This document shows, piece by piece, positions 10,884 through 22,340 of a DNA stretch of 64,000 nucleotides. Positions within the stretch are counted from its first letter, which is position 1; each line of letters begins with the position of its first letter. Under the pieces are notes generated by a model that was given only the letters and a program-made list of their open reading frames with translations, was not told the DNA's origin and searched no databases. Origin of the DNA: Pseudofabraea citricarpa (lineage: Eukaryota; Ascomycota; Leotiomycetes; Helotiales; Dermateaceae); the NCBI GenBank assembly GCA_029641185.1, contig JAPWGK010000017.1:248001-312000 (forward strand), written 5' to 3'. The position numbers and the translations under genes are program-made.

Positions 10884-11648
10884 ATTTGAGTGCTAAGATG
10901 TATCGTGAAAATGCGGAGAAATAATGCAAGGAACCACGAATGACGTTAAAGTCGATATTGCTGAGGCTCTTTAGGTTGGGGCTGTGCTTGGCTATTTTGG
11001 GGAGCTGCGTTAAGCTCCCTGGCCAATTGAGCTTTCGGCGGATGATCCTGGCTTATAGTATATCTTCATGTGCTTGCCACCAAGACGTATCGATGTCCGA
11101 GAGGCTATTGAAAACTTAAGCCGCATTCATCGTGGGCGGGGATGTCGTCAGAGAAAAAGGTAATACCCTCATGCTCAGGTCGGCTCGGCGCCTGGTGGCC
11201 TCGTCGCCCTCCAGTCGAATAGCTGGACCCTGGTTCGCTGTAAACGTTAGCGCCTGGCTCCCCTCGCTCGCCGCCTTTCATCAATCTTCATCCTAACTCC
11301 TATCCAGTCAGCCCTCAACTGCAACTCACAACTCACAGCCCTCAGCCCTACGACACATACACGGCCAGCGCTGTCTACATTCACAACTTGACGATCTCCG
11401 CCATATTCGCTGCATTTAATCGCTACAAACGCATCGCACATATAATCATCTGTGGTGCTTCTCTTCCCATCTTGTCTACGTCAACGGCGCGCCTTTGCCT
11501 GGAAGCCTGCCCCGTACTGTGACCCGAGGTACAATCTCGGCCTTTCGTCTTCACCTTCAAGTCCTTCTTGTTTAGCATAATTGGATCGTTCGAGGGAGCT
11601 CTCAATACCACAACACATCACAAGCTCCGGCCTTCACCAAATATCAAG
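10884..11648. other. Divergent promoter region 10884-11648
   Basis: This separates the 190-residue unknown gene from calcineurin A, transcribed in opposite directions. C/T-rich stretches (about 11260-11420) look like a fungal core promoter or 5' UTR of the calcineurin gene. No gene supported. Confidence 0.5.
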
Positions 11649-13505
11649 ATGGACGACGAGGCGCCCGCAGTCGTACCTGGTGTCGAGAAGGCCTATGTCG
11701 ATAGTGCATTAAGAGCCATCAGTGATAAGAAGCCAGTGCCTGAGATCGATTTCACACTGCACACAATGGAGGATGGCAGTCAAGTAAGCACTCAAGAGAG
11801 AGTTTGCAAGGGTATGTAGGGACATGCGCAGCCGCGCGAAGACAGAATATTGGATGGGGCTAAAGATATCACCATCAGATGTACAAGCTCCCGCAATGCA
11901 GCCACCTACCGATGCTCAATTCTTCTCTCCGCAAGACCCCGCCAAACCCAATCTCCAGTTCTTGAAGCAGCACTTCTACAGAGAGGGGCGATTGACAGAA
12001 GAACAGGCTTTATACATCCTCGAGGAAGGAACCAAAGTATTGAAACAAGAGCCAAATCTTCTTGAGATGGACGCGCCTATCACAGTCTGTGGTGATGTGC
12101 ATGGCCAGTACTACGATCTGATGAAGCTTTTTGAAGTTGGTGGGGATCCTGCCGAGACACGATACCTCTTCCTAGGCGACTACGTGGATCGAGGATATTT
12201 CAGTATCGAGTGTGTGCTATATCTTTGGTCTTTGAAGATATGGTATCCAAACACCTTATGGTTACTGCGAGGAAACCACGAGTGCAGGCATTTGACTGAT
12301 TATTTCACTTTCAAACTCGAATGCAAACACAAATATTCTGAGAAGATCTACGAAGCTTGTATGGACTCATTCTGCGCCTTGCCCCTGGCTGCAGTCATGA
12401 ATAAACAGTTTTTGTGTATACATGGTGGGTTGAGTCCAGAATTACACACTTTAGACGATCTCAAGACTGTAAGTAGTCTCTTGGCATGCCAAGTAGAAAC
12501 CAACCTGCTAACTTCATCAAGATTGATCGTTTCAGAGAACCACCAACTCACGGCTTAATGTGCGACATTCTATGGGCCGATCCTCTGGAAGAGTTCGGAC
12601 AAGAAAAAACGTCCGAATTCTTCGTGCACAATCATGTTAGAGGTTGCTCATACTTCTTCTCATATCCCGCCGCATGCAATTTTCTGGAAAAGAACAATCT
12701 GCTATCTGTTATTCGAGCCCATGAAGCCCAAGACGCTGGATATCGCATGTACCGCAAGACTCGGACGACAGGTTTCCCTAGTGTGATGACGATTTTCTCT
12801 GCTCCCAACTACCTTGACGTTTATAACAACAAGGCTGCGGTTCTGAAGTACGAGAACAACGTCATGAACATCCGGCAGTTTAACTGCACACCACATCCAT
12901 ATTGGCTACCCAATTTCATGGATGTCTTCACTTGGTCTCTTCCCTTCGTTGGCGAAAAAATTACCGATATGCTCATTGCCATCCTGAGCACGTGCTCCGA
13001 AGACGAACTCAAAGAAGATGGCACTCCATCTACCGTCTCTCCCCCACTTATCTCGCCTCCTGCTTCGGCGCTGGATATGGATCCAAATTCGATCGAGTTC
13101 AAGCGAAGAGCGATCAAGAACAAGATTCTTGCCATCGGTCGTCTATCTCGTGTCTTCCAGGTCTTGCGCGAGGAGTCTGAGAGTGTAACAGAGCTGAAGA
13201 CGGCTTCAGGCGGAAGGCTACCTCAAGGAACTTTGATGCTGGGAGCCGAAGGTATCAAGAATGCCATCAGTACCTTCGAAGATGCTCGCAAGGTTGATCT
13301 GCAAAACGAGCGCTTACCACCCAGTCACGACGAGGTCGTCAGACAAAGTGAGGAGGGCAGGGCGCAAGCATTAGAGAGAGCCACTAGAGAGGCTGATAAT
13401 GACAAAGGGTTGCAGGCGCTTTCGAGACGGCTAAGCACGTAAGTTCAATCTCCATGGCGACGAGAATTTTGATATTGACGCGTTGGCAGTGACCGCAAGA
13501 AGTAG
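11649..13505 (+). CDS. cna1: Calcineurin catalytic subunit A (PP2B phosphatase)
   Basis: Exons 11649..11811, 11879..12468, 12522..13438 and 13490..13505 encode 561 residues. This is the Ca2+/calmodulin-dependent Ser/Thr phosphatase that dephosphorylates Crz1-type factors. Metallophosphatase motifs are GDVHGQ (about 126), GDYVDRG and GNHECRH, followed by HGGLSPE and [10 protein letters not shown]. The loop [14 protein letters not shown], a calmodulin-binding helix ([19 protein letters not shown]) and an autoinhibitory segment ([19 protein letters not shown]) follow in normal order. The last 51-nt intron is a choice: a GTAAGT donor overlaps a stop at 13442. Splicing replaces the final residues with STDRKK; without it the protein has 557 residues. 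The bZIP gene faces it from the other strand. Confidence 0.96.
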
Positions 13506-13770
13506 AAGAAATGACTTGGCTGGGCCGCGGAGGAGAAACATTTGATGATTGCGTTCGTAGGCGGGAGTACCGTCCCTCAGCTGAGCTTAATGAGTATAAA
13601 GTGGAGCTCTTCAATTACTGCCTTGGATTGCCGATGCTTGTTCAAAGTGTACGCTCGCGAACCCTCATGTCAAAAGTATCCCATCTCCTAAAAAAAAAAA
13701 ACGCCTACCCTCATTATGCTGGGAACTATGCACAGCTACCTCGATCGTGTAGCTATTTCCCATGCAGCAC

Positions 13771-14469
13771 TCACTCCTTTGCCTCCGTCTCTGTTCCGAC
13801 ACCATCCTTTCTCTCTTCGCCCTTCTTCTTTCCTTCCTCAATTCGGTCTCCCTTCCTCAAGATCAGCTCCCTCAACCACTGATTCTCCTTCTCTAACTGT
13901 GCGATCCTTTCTTCCAGCTTCTCCAGCTGCTCTCTCTTTTCTCTAGCATTTCGTTCCAATGAAGCCTCGCGCTGTTTTTTCTTCGCTCTAAAGCGTGCGG
14001 ACGCCGCGGTGTTGCGCAGCCGTTTCAGTTCAGCTTCTTGCACGGTCAGGGCCTCATAGGGATTTCCGGGCGATCCAAAATTCTGAGGGGGCAGTTGTGT
14101 TGTGTATGGGGATGTACTGGCTGAGGGGGAGAAGGCGTAAGTTGGCGAGGGCTGTGGCGGAGGTTGGAAGTGGTGGTAGGTCGCATCCTCGGCTACAGAG
14201 GCGGAACTCGAGGCTGGAGCTGGGGCGTAGTACTGGGGGTGCTGGTTCTGGTGGTGGTGAGAATTCATGTCGTAGTTCTGTAGGGGGACGTAATCTAAGA
14301 GGTCCCAGTTGGGCTCTTGGAGGTCTCGGTCCTGCTCGTTTGCGTTTGCGTTTGCGTGTGCAGGCTGGCGGTGTTGTTGTTGTTGTTCTTGGGGGACTTC
14401 AAGCGACGTGAATTCTTTCAAAGGCAAAGCGAGCCGATCAGTAAAAGTATTTCTTCGCTGACCACCCAT
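13771..14469 (-). CDS. bZIP transcription factor, CYS3/MetR-type
   Basis: A 232-residue intronless ORF. The N-terminal part is rich in Gln, His, Pro and Ser, with poly-Gln and Ala-Asn repeats (about residues 28-46). The basic region is at about 149-170, with the signature RNTAASARFRAKKKQRE. A leucine zipper follows to about 205 (LEKLEERIAQLEKENQWLRELI spaced by heptads). The RNTAASARFR signature is that of Neurospora CYS-3, Aspergillus MetR and fission-yeast Zip1, which control sulfur assimilation or cadmium response. Assignment to sulfur regulation is by motif only. The C-terminus is short and charged. The gene converges on calcineurin A with a 265-bp gap. Confidence 0.9.
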   Translation of the reverse strand: MGGQRRNTFTDRLALPLKEFTSLEVPQEQQQQHRQPAHANANANEQDRDLQEPNWDLLDYVPLQNYDMNSHHHQNQHPQYYAPAPASSSASVAEDATYHHFQPPPQPSPTYAFSPSASTSPYTTQLPPQNFGSPGNPYEALTVQEAELKRLRNTAASARFRAKKKQREASLERNAREKREQLEKLEERIAQLEKENQWLRELILRKGDRIEEGKKKGEERKDGVGTETEAKE

Positions 14470-15180
14470 TTATCTTCGCGGTTGCCTCTTGCTCTTTCTA
14501 GAATCAAAAGAGAGGGAGGAGGAGGGGTCCGGCCAGCATCGAGGACCATGTGAGATGTGAGATTGGCCGCAAGCTAAGGCAGCAGGTCCCTTATCTTGAC
14601 TTTCTTGAGATGCCGACGAGCTAATGAAGGCAGTTGAGGGCGTGCGGGAGGGTCACGTGGGATGGTGAAATATATGCGCCGATGGAGTGATAGTCCCAAG
14701 GGAGAGTTGGCGCCTGTCCAGAGCTTCACGACGCCGCGACCAACACGCAATGGCGACATCGATCAAACCCGTTGCAGGGAAGCCTTGGAAATTCGCAGCC
14801 TCTCATGGGCCGTCCCCCCTCCACGGAAGCCTTTGATAAGACAGCGCGGGGGGGAGAACAGTGGGCAATACGAAGACCAATTGGTGCCAGACCAGAGATG
14901 CTCGAGTTTCGGTATCCACTTGGCAATACCTTCTGCATCCTGATCCGCACGGGGACGGGGGAAGCAATGTAATAGAAACCAGCTGGACAAGAATAATGGA
15001 CACGACCTTCGACTGTGTGACCAGTGACTACAGTATTGAGCTGCGAGTCGGGACCACTTCTGCTGACTACAACACAACATGCCCCCTTTTCGTGCTTGCT
15101 CATAGGCTGCTGCCCGTCTTGTGGAGAATGCTTGTCTGGACTGTCCAGGACTTGGGGAGGAGAGAGATAAAGGTGAAGAT

Positions 15181-15220
15181 GAAGAGTGAAGCGTGAAGAG
15201 TGAAGCGTGAAGAGTCAAGG
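15181..15220. repeat. 14-bp tandem repeat
   Basis: The unit GAAGAGTGAAGCGT occurs twice in full and once in part with one change. Confidence 0.85.
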
Positions 15221-15247
15221 ACACACACTACTAAGCAGGAGCTATCT

Positions 15248-15573
15248 GACTTACTGCGTTTTGGTGGAGCACGAATATCCCATTCTTCTCTCCCATGACC
15301 TTGCTCCTTCTTCACCCAACCCTCGAGCGCGCCGTGGTTGTTGTTGCTATTGCTATTGCTGTTGCTCTTCCTGTTGTTGCCGCTCCCGCCGTAGGCGTAA
15401 CGGCTGATGGCAGCACGGTTATCGACGTCTTGCGATGGCTGGATGGCAACCTCTCGCAGGTGTGCTGCAGCTGCTACCCCAAAGCTCTGCGGCACTTGGA
15501 CGTCGCTGTCGCTGTCGCCCTGTTGGGAGGACGATCGTGGGTTGTGCATGTCGGTCGCTGGACTTTGCGTCAT
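15248..15573 (-). CDS. Possible orphan coding exon, low complexity
   Basis: From ATG at 15573 the minus strand reads about 108 codons to a GTAAGT donor at 15248. The product is hydrophilic, with Ser/Gln/Asp-rich patches, a Ser-Asn repeat run and a basic end (EEWDIRAPPKR). That end resembles the segment before a membrane anchor in some fungal single-pass proteins, but I could not find a convincing second exon. It may be a chance frame or an upstream ORF in the bZIP leader. No family recognised. Confidence 0.25.
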
Positions 15574-16735
15574 CTCGGTCTCGGTACGGGGAATACAGCA
15601 ATAATGGTATGTGCAAGGTTAGAAGCAGATACTACACAGTATGGAGCATGCCCCAGTGGATACTGAACCTATGGTTCGCAGCGGGGAGACTGATTTAAGT
15701 ATCCTGTTGCTGTTGCTGTTGCTGGCTGGCTGGATGACTGCTCGCCCCCGTGTGCGATTTGCCCCGGTCGTCTCGAGTCTGGGAGTTCTGGGGAGGAGGA
15801 CAGACAGAGTATTTTGCTGGCGGCTCGGTGCTGAGAGAGAGGCGGCTACGGCGCTTTGTATGACGGGGGGCTGTAGGACTGGAAATCCTCTCGCTCTCTC
15901 TATCTCAACACTCCCAGCTACATGTCGTCCGTCTAAGGATGGACGTAGGATTCTCCCAGGAGACAGACTCAAGAGCTGACCATCATATACCTCCCCGTCC
16001 TGATTTGCATCCATCTGTTTACTCGCCTCCACCCACGCACTACGCCACAGCGTTTCTCAATCTAATCAACCTCGCCATGAAACAAGCATTTTCCAGAGCA
16101 TTGAAGAGTTTTCCTTCGTCCCCACGCAGCTCCTTGAATTCACCGGTCTCATTACGCTATCGGTACCACCATGGCAGCAAGTGAGGGCTCGAGGATTTAT
16201 ATATCTGAACAATAATGGTCCGAATGGGGGAGATCTCCGTTCGGCTTAAGCGACTTGCTCCCCTAGTACGCTTGCACGCTTGTCCCGAAGCCAGGTCCAC
16301 GAGGACCTCACCTGCATGTCAATGTGATAGAAAACCCATCTTCGGCATCATCCTCTTGTTATGAGGGCCGGCGGAAAATAGCCACGCAGAGGGACGAGAG
16401 AATGGATATTGCAGGTGGGAGGGTCACTTGGCACGGAAGGCGTCATAAGGACCCCTTTGCACGTCTTTTCGGTTGCTGGAGAATTTTGTGCTAGCATAAC
16501 AGCCCTCCGCGTGGTGCTTAATATATCATTCCTGGCTTAAGAAGTCGAGGCGGGATCGTCGATAGGTACCTGTCCTGCTCCCCTTCTGGATCCAGATAGT
16601 ATGTGTCCTTGGATCCAAGCATACAACTCGGACTGAACCTTTGCTGATTTCACATCCTTCCAAAGACTTCGCACGAACATGACAATTCCAACTCCAATCC
16701 CAAATCCTCCTCCGTCTTTCAGGATCTAGGTTTTC

Positions 16736-18291
16736 CTAGCTCTTATGCTTCCAAGCCTCCCGCACAAATTCCTCAATGCCCGTGAACCTATGGTCGGGAA
16801 GCAGGCGATTCCACTCATCAGACACATCCCAGACCCCATTGTCGATCGAGATCAGACTGCCAATGGTGACGAGTCTCGAGAAGACCACGGTGGGATCCTC
16901 CATCTCACCTGAGCCTAGAGCCCCCGTGCCCGTGGCGACCAGATCAGCCGCACTGACATTAGGGTGATCGAAAGGCGGTACCCAGGTTGTCTTGAGTTGT
17001 CCGGCCTCGAGATCAGCCTTTGCGACCCTCTCGATTGCAAACGGCCCGCCTGGGAGTGGTTCTCGCGGTAAGTCAAAGTCGCCAACTAACCTGGATACAC
17101 CAGAAGATGGATCGCAGTGCGGTACTAGAAGGAAGAACAGGAAAATCACACACCTCGGATCTTCTCCCCGAGCTCAATCAGCTCACTCACTGTGATGCGG
17201 CCCCCACGCATACCACCCGTCTCAGGCCACTCGCCCTGGAAATCAACCGCTGCCGCCACGACCGCAGCAAGGTCCTGCACGCTGGTGAAGGCGATCGTAT
17301 TCGCGCCCTGGGGGTCTGCTAGGACGATGGCGCGTCGGTTCTGGAGGTCGAACTGCAGCGCTGTATTGTGAAAGTGCGTGCCCGAGCTGTGCGGGTAGCT
17401 CAGATAGTTGAGGAACAACCCCGGTTGGAATAGGGTGAACTCTAGAACCTGGGTGTTTTTGTATTACGTCTTAGTTTGCGAGCTTTTCTTGTGGGGGGCT
17501 CTTTTCAGGATCTGGGAGTGCAGTGCTGTACGTTGATGCAGGGAAGAGGCAAGAGATGGGGGCAAGCCTTAGCTAGATGCTGGGTTGCTGATGAAAGGAC
17601 CTACCTTCTTGGGTTTGTTGGTTTGCAGGAGGTACTCGTGAATCTCGTCCTTAGCTGCGTACCAGCTTAATCCGCTCTTACTGCGACTGGTGTTTCCAGC
17701 ATAGCTTGGTTAGCAGAGGAACACTACAACTAAATCGCACTGCGAGTAGGAGGAAACTCACGTCGACCACTCATTAGGAGCGAATCTCTTAACGCCCGCT
17801 TCGACGCAAGCATCGATCAAGGTCCGCTGCGCAATATTGTCCGGGTCCGAAGCGACGACGATGAAGGAGAGTACACAGTCTACACCCTTTAACAGCTTTA
17901 CTAGCTCATCTTTGTTCGTGTAGTCGACCTGTACGGCATCGAGTCCTTGGGTCTTGAGGTCCGAAACATCCTTTTGATTGGGTTTGGTTTTAATAAATGC
18001 TCATTGGGGTATTAGAAATCTGACACGGGAAAGGAGAGGGCATCTTTGAAATGGGCTAGGTAACTAGGTGTCCAGGTACGTACCTTTCGTGAGAAGACGG
18101 TCACTTCGTGCTTCTTCTCTTGTAGTACTTCGATCACTTCCCTCGCTACATCTATTCCGTTGGACCAGGAATCTCTTAGTCTGCATTCTCCCTCGCCAGG
18201 CAATCTGATATGATAGACAAGACATGACATCGGATCGGGGAGAAGGGGTCTTCTTACTTCCAGATCCGCCAGCTACCACAACACGGACCAT
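16736..18291 (-). CDS. NmrA-like / isoflavone-reductase-like NAD(P)-binding protein
   Basis: Six exons: 18291..18258, 18151..18084, 17970..17762, 17686..17605, 17448..17154 and 17049..16736. They give 333 residues, typical for the family. The N-terminal Rossmann motif is VVVAGGSGNVAREVIEVL. It is created only by the splice using the ATAG acceptor at 18152. NmrA-family landmarks follow: VDYTNKDELVKLLKGVDCV, KRFAPNEWS, FLNYLSYP and, near the end, VSDEWNRLLPDHRFTG. Such proteins bind NAD(P) and act as redox sensors or as reductases of small aromatic compounds. Some repress nitrogen metabolism through GATA factors. Which applies here cannot be told. Frame is kept across all five introns. Confidence 0.9.
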
Positions 18292-19527
18292 GATTCTAGC
18301 CAGCAAGCAAGACAGGATCTACTATCCACTAAACAAAAAGCGAAGCGGAATCAGGAAAGCGCAGGATTCACGGTATGGCAATCTAATCCAGAGGAGTAGA
18401 ACGACGGTCGTCGTTGGAAGATGCCGAAAATGTATTTACCCACCTTTACCTCCCAAAGTCCCATCTTTTTTTCTTCCCACCGCAGAAACCAGCTTTGTGC
18501 CCGCTGGATGGCTGTCCGTCTTGCTCATGTTGGCATGTTTTGTGGAGACGCGCTGCATCACCCACTTATCACCAACATTCATGGGGCCGAAGCCCGAGGC
18601 TCGTGGGAACTTTTGCGCAGCTGCGGCCTTGCGGGCTAGGGAGATGGCGATTATGTAATCGCATCGTGGGAAGAAATTGGAAATTGACCAGGAACTTTTT
18701 CGAGTTTCGATACGTGTGTGATGATGGAGTGGATCATTCAGATGTACCAGTTCTGAAAAGTTTTTTTTTCTTTTTTTTCTTTTTTCCTTTTTGAAAAAGA
18801 CCTGGCGGAGTTACTTCAATATCATGCCATTATTAGAAAGGACAAGAGTATTGGAACTTCTCAAAATTACGGGAAATCGTTAGATGATTCGCAACCCGAA
18901 AGTAGCTGAACAGTGCAAGTATGGGCATATTTGATGTTTTCCATCGATAGTCTGTACCATTGAAGCGTGGAGCATGTCCTGATGGCCTAGGTCGATTAAA
19001 GGGGTCGCGATGATTTAAGCGAGGGTTGTTCTTCTGGATGTGGTTTGAGTATTTTGAGCCGACGGTTTTTACCTTCGAACAAATTTGTGATCCATAGGAA
19101 GTTGCTTGCCATTGACGCTTGGAAAACTCATTTGGTTTACACAAACAAATCGAATTTTGAAGTGATCAAGCTCTCAGCAAACTGGAATGGAAAATGCCAA
19201 GGATTTAAACTTCGTTTAGTAATCAAGCTGAGGATACTACGTACCTCCCTACTTCGTAGAAATATTCATGCTGTTGCCGAATTCTGACGCATTTTCCCCA
19301 AACATCTGCTGTGAACTTGGACAATAACTGCATGCATGTATCTGTTTTTATGAGAAGTGTTGATTTGACTTGGAAACATGTCTAAATTGGTACCTAGAGA
19401 TACGCGATGTGGTTGGTTCTCCGCAATAGGCTTAGGGCGGCCGCGTCCAAGAGGCAACCACGAGGCTGAAAATTATTCACAAATCGCAAACAGACAGGAC
19501 GCTTCACAATAACACAAGCCATTCAAG
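18292..19527. other. Intergenic 18292-19527
   Basis: Divergent flanks of the NmrA-like and pICln-like genes. A T-rich run lies at 18761-18792. ORFs up to about 125 codons are present but look random. No RNA gene recognised. Confidence 0.5.
18761..18792. repeat. T-rich homopolymer tract
   Basis: Thirty-two bases that are T apart from a few C. Confidence 0.9.
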
Positions 19528-20442
19528 ATGCCACCAACTACAATCCACAGTGCGCCGTCGGCCGACTCATACACCTCGCTGGCAGACCATCAATCGCAGA
19601 CGCCCAAGACCTTCTTTGGGGAAAAACCAGTCCTCCACTTCCACGGAACAGATTCGCGCGCTCTTACTTCCCGCGACCAGATTTTGAGGCTCCCGATATT
19701 TGCGCAGGACGCGCCTGCGCAGGGAGAAGTGAGGGATGTGGTCGTAGAAAAAGTCGATGCCTTTGTCGGCTCAGAGTAAGCTTCTCGCCCCGAGAGAGAG
19801 AGCCTTAACCTGTACTGATCTGCCTTGCCATCTAGTCAACTTACTCTGTTCAACAACACAACGTCTGTGGGATTGTCAATTCCATATCCCTCCATATCGC
19901 TCCACGCAATCCAACGGATACCGGACCCGAGCGATGCAAGCAAAGAAGTCCAATGCCTCTACATGCAGCTAGAACTCTCTGATCCAGCCTCGGCGTCGGA
20001 AGAGGATGAAGTTGACGTTGTGGAATTGACGCTCATCCCCGCCGACTCAGATATCAAAACCCTTTTCGATGCCGTTTCGAACTGCTCAAATCTACATCCC
20101 GACCCGATGCAAGAGGACGACGAGATGGAGGATGCCGATGGCGACAGCAGGATTATGTTCGAAGGCAGCGTGGGTTACGAGGGTATCAGCGGCTTACCTG
20201 GTGTGCAGATGGGCTCGGAAACAGGAGGACTACCGCCGCCATTTCCAGGTAGCGGGGGATGGATCACTGCCGAGAATGTGGGTGAGTTCTTTGACGAAGA
20301 GGGCAATTATATCGGTGGCCGTGGCGAGGCTTTGGGTGAAGGCGCTGGTAGAGTCAGAGGCCGAGATGAGACGGAAGATAATGATACCAATGAGAATGGC
20401 AATGGAGAGGTGGAAGATAACAAGCGTCCGAGGACAGATTAG
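19528..20442 (+). CDS. pICln / methylosome subunit-like protein
   Basis: Exons 19528..19775 and 19836..20442 join as VGS-DQLTLFNNTT and give 284 residues. The PH-like fold typical of pICln is suggested by SIPYPSISLHAIQR, then CLYMQLEL, an acidic loop, VELTLIPADS and LFDAVSNCSNLHPDP. Each has a counterpart in human CLNS1A (LEYPTISLHA, FRFVPSD, CQALHPDP). pICln presents Sm proteins to the PRMT5 methylosome during snRNP assembly. The C-terminal third is acidic and disordered, with Asn/Glu/Asp runs and a basic last stretch (NKRPRTD). A chloride-channel role, once proposed for the family, is not supported by any membrane segment. Confidence 0.85.
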
Positions 20443-20957
20443 ATACCAATACCTATTATGATTCGCTAACTCAAGCGACATGATTATACACACGTCTTTG
20501 GATATTATGAAGCAATGAAGCATGCCGCCTGGGTTTTTGTGAACGGAAAAGAAAAACCGGAATCAATATAGACTTCAACACCAAAGTTGAGAATAGTTTT
20601 CAACAACTGTGTACCTTCTAATGATTTTGAGATTTTGGATGATCGTGTGTCTTATAGTAAACACAAACCTTTAAATAATTCGAAAGGGTAGGTAGAAAAC
20701 GACGACATGTGCAGGGCAAAAGAGACGGCTAGCGGAAAATCCTCGATCAAGCATGGACTCGCTCGGCCCACCGCAGTGCAAGCCCCCACAACAGACGGCC
20801 CCAAAACCAAAAAAGAAAATATGATTCCGAGACTTGGCGAGGATGTGTGAGGTCAGTCGGGGAGCCTAAAAAAACATTGGCAAAAAGAAAGAGGGAAAAA
20901 AAAAGGGAAGGCGTTCTGAAGGTGTGGCTTCAGAGGTCTTGAGAATCCGAGAATATA
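20443..20957. other. Intergenic 20443-20957
   Basis: 3' flank of the pICln-like gene and 3' flank of tRNA-Asp. Several A-rich runs (about 20870-20910) lie near the tRNA 3' end and include T-runs on the minus strand suitable for Pol III termination. No ORF supported. Confidence 0.5.
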
Positions 20958-21045
20958 CTCTCTGACGGGGAGTCGAACCCCGATCTCCCGCGCTCGCAAG
21001 TGGTCGCTTGACAAGCGGAAATCATGACCGTTAGACCATCAAAGA
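20958..21045 (-). tRNA. tRNA-Asp(GTC) with 16-nt intron
   Basis: Read on the minus strand from 21045. The acceptor stem TCTTTGA pairs with TCAGAGA with one G-T pair, and the discriminator is G. The D-arm holds TGGTCTAACGGTCA and the T-arm GGGGTTCGACTCCCC. By standard numbering the anticodon at positions 34-36 is GTC (21012..21010). A 16-nt insert follows position 37 (21008..20993), the canonical intron site. The mature length is 72 nt. The internal B box GGTTCGACTCC is intact. Confidence 0.93.
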
Positions 21046-22106
21046 TGAGTAGATGAGATGTTTGTTGTGGCCTCTGCTCTTAATCTCTCTCATATCCCTT
21101 GCATCCTGGGTTTCTGTCGCCCGGCTATCTTGGCGTGGCCGAAATAGAAGGAAGTCTCTGGTGGAGAATCTGCCACCCAGGTTTTCCCGGCCCAGCTCGA
21201 GGGCCTCAAATCTGACAAGAATCTTGGTAGCTCGCCTCGAATGAAGGGATAAAATTAATAGGAGTATGTCTTTTTTATGGCTGCGGAGTGTTGGCTACGG
21301 TTTATAGCTCTTTTATATTAACTTATGCTAATACAATCTCGAAGAATCTCAAATATATCTATAGAATCGTGTGATCTGTAGGATCATATAATTATATTAT
21401 CACAAACTTGTACGAATAAATAGTCTGCTTTGCTATGCCCTTGTTCCGACGGTAGTCGAAGCTGTTTTGTCTACATGTAACTTATGATACCATGCTGTCG
21501 ATAAGCCAAGAATATGTTTAAGAAAGAACAGATTCTAGTCTGAAGAAGTCAGCCTAGGATGTCTATACCTAGAGGAACATATCATCGTCGTGTGGTATTA
21601 GTATCTAATTGAGGTTCGCTGTAGTGCTAGCGCTCTCGGGTTAACGAGATGCTATCTTTCTTCCTTATCGACTACTTTTTAAAGATGGAAAGAATAAAAA
21701 AACAAAAAATAACACTTAAGAAAACCCGATTTCACTTATAAGCAAAGATCCTGAAGGCGCCTGGATATAAGAAGGAAAATAATAATCTAATAATAACATG
21801 GCGAGGGAGGAGGGCCTTATAATGTAACAGGACAGATAACAGGAGCGGGTAGAGTAAGTGTTACTCTACCTACCAAGCTACTCTTATAATCCAGAAAAAG
21901 TTTGATATCACAGGACTGCAGATCTAGTAATTAGAAAGAAACCTCGTAGTAAAGAAACCACAGCATGTTGACACCTAGGACTATTTTGCTATTCTCCGAA
22001 GCCTACTTCATCAAGATCCCCACAGATGCTAACAGGGGTTAAGTGAAGAGAACTAATAGAGTATCTACTGATAGAGAGCACTTACATTGAGCTGAGACGG
22101 CTAATC

Positions 22107-22340
22107 TTTTATTCGGATATCTCAGACCGTTACGAAGAAAATATCGAGAACCATCAAAAAGCCATTCAGGCAGCAAAGGATCAAAACCCAATTCCAGGCA
22201 TAGATGCACTATCTCTCAAAGTCAATGGCAATTCCACTCGAGGTCATCTCGTTACCTCGGCCTGCGTACCTAACATAATAGTAGGTGTTTTGGCCGGAAC
22301 TTTATTGGTTCAGGTAACACGGGCAGAGGTTATTCTGTAA
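22107..22340 (+). pseudogene. Coding-like fragment, family unknown
   Basis: One frame reads through about 70 codons of normal amino-acid composition (SDISDRYEENIENHQKAIQ, then DALSLKVNGNSTRGHL) inside AT-rich sequence and stops near 22340. It has no ATG of its own and no identified partner exon. It may be a leftover piece of a gene. No family recognised. Confidence 0.25.

Larger units (their letters stand above)
14470..16735. other. Long gene-poor region 14470-16735
   Basis: About 2.3 kb upstream of the bZIP gene and downstream of the NmrA-like gene. Open frames occur on both strands because stops are rare, but none has a recognised domain. A weak candidate ORF at 15248-15573 is listed separately. 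A 14-bp tandem repeat (15181-15220) and CAA/AGC-rich simple stretches (about 15335-15370, 15705-15725) are present. Part may be a long 5' leader for the bZIP mRNA. That is inference. Confidence 0.45.

Noticed and set aside
10900..11060. Minus-strand frame reading RRKLNWPGSLTQLPKIAKH upstream of the 190-residue unknown
   Set aside because: Looks protein-like, but it needs a poor GTTCCT donor to join the gene, while the 25-nt exon with a GTAAGT donor fits cleanly. Kept as leader sequence.
14763..15224. 153-codon minus-strand ORF and overlapping frames
   Set aside because: Three overlapping frames are open at once, which indicates low stop density rather than coding. No motif found.
16078..16184. 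35-codon ORF with a presequence-like start (MKQAFSRALKSF)
   Set aside because: Too short, and I found no downstream exon to complete it.
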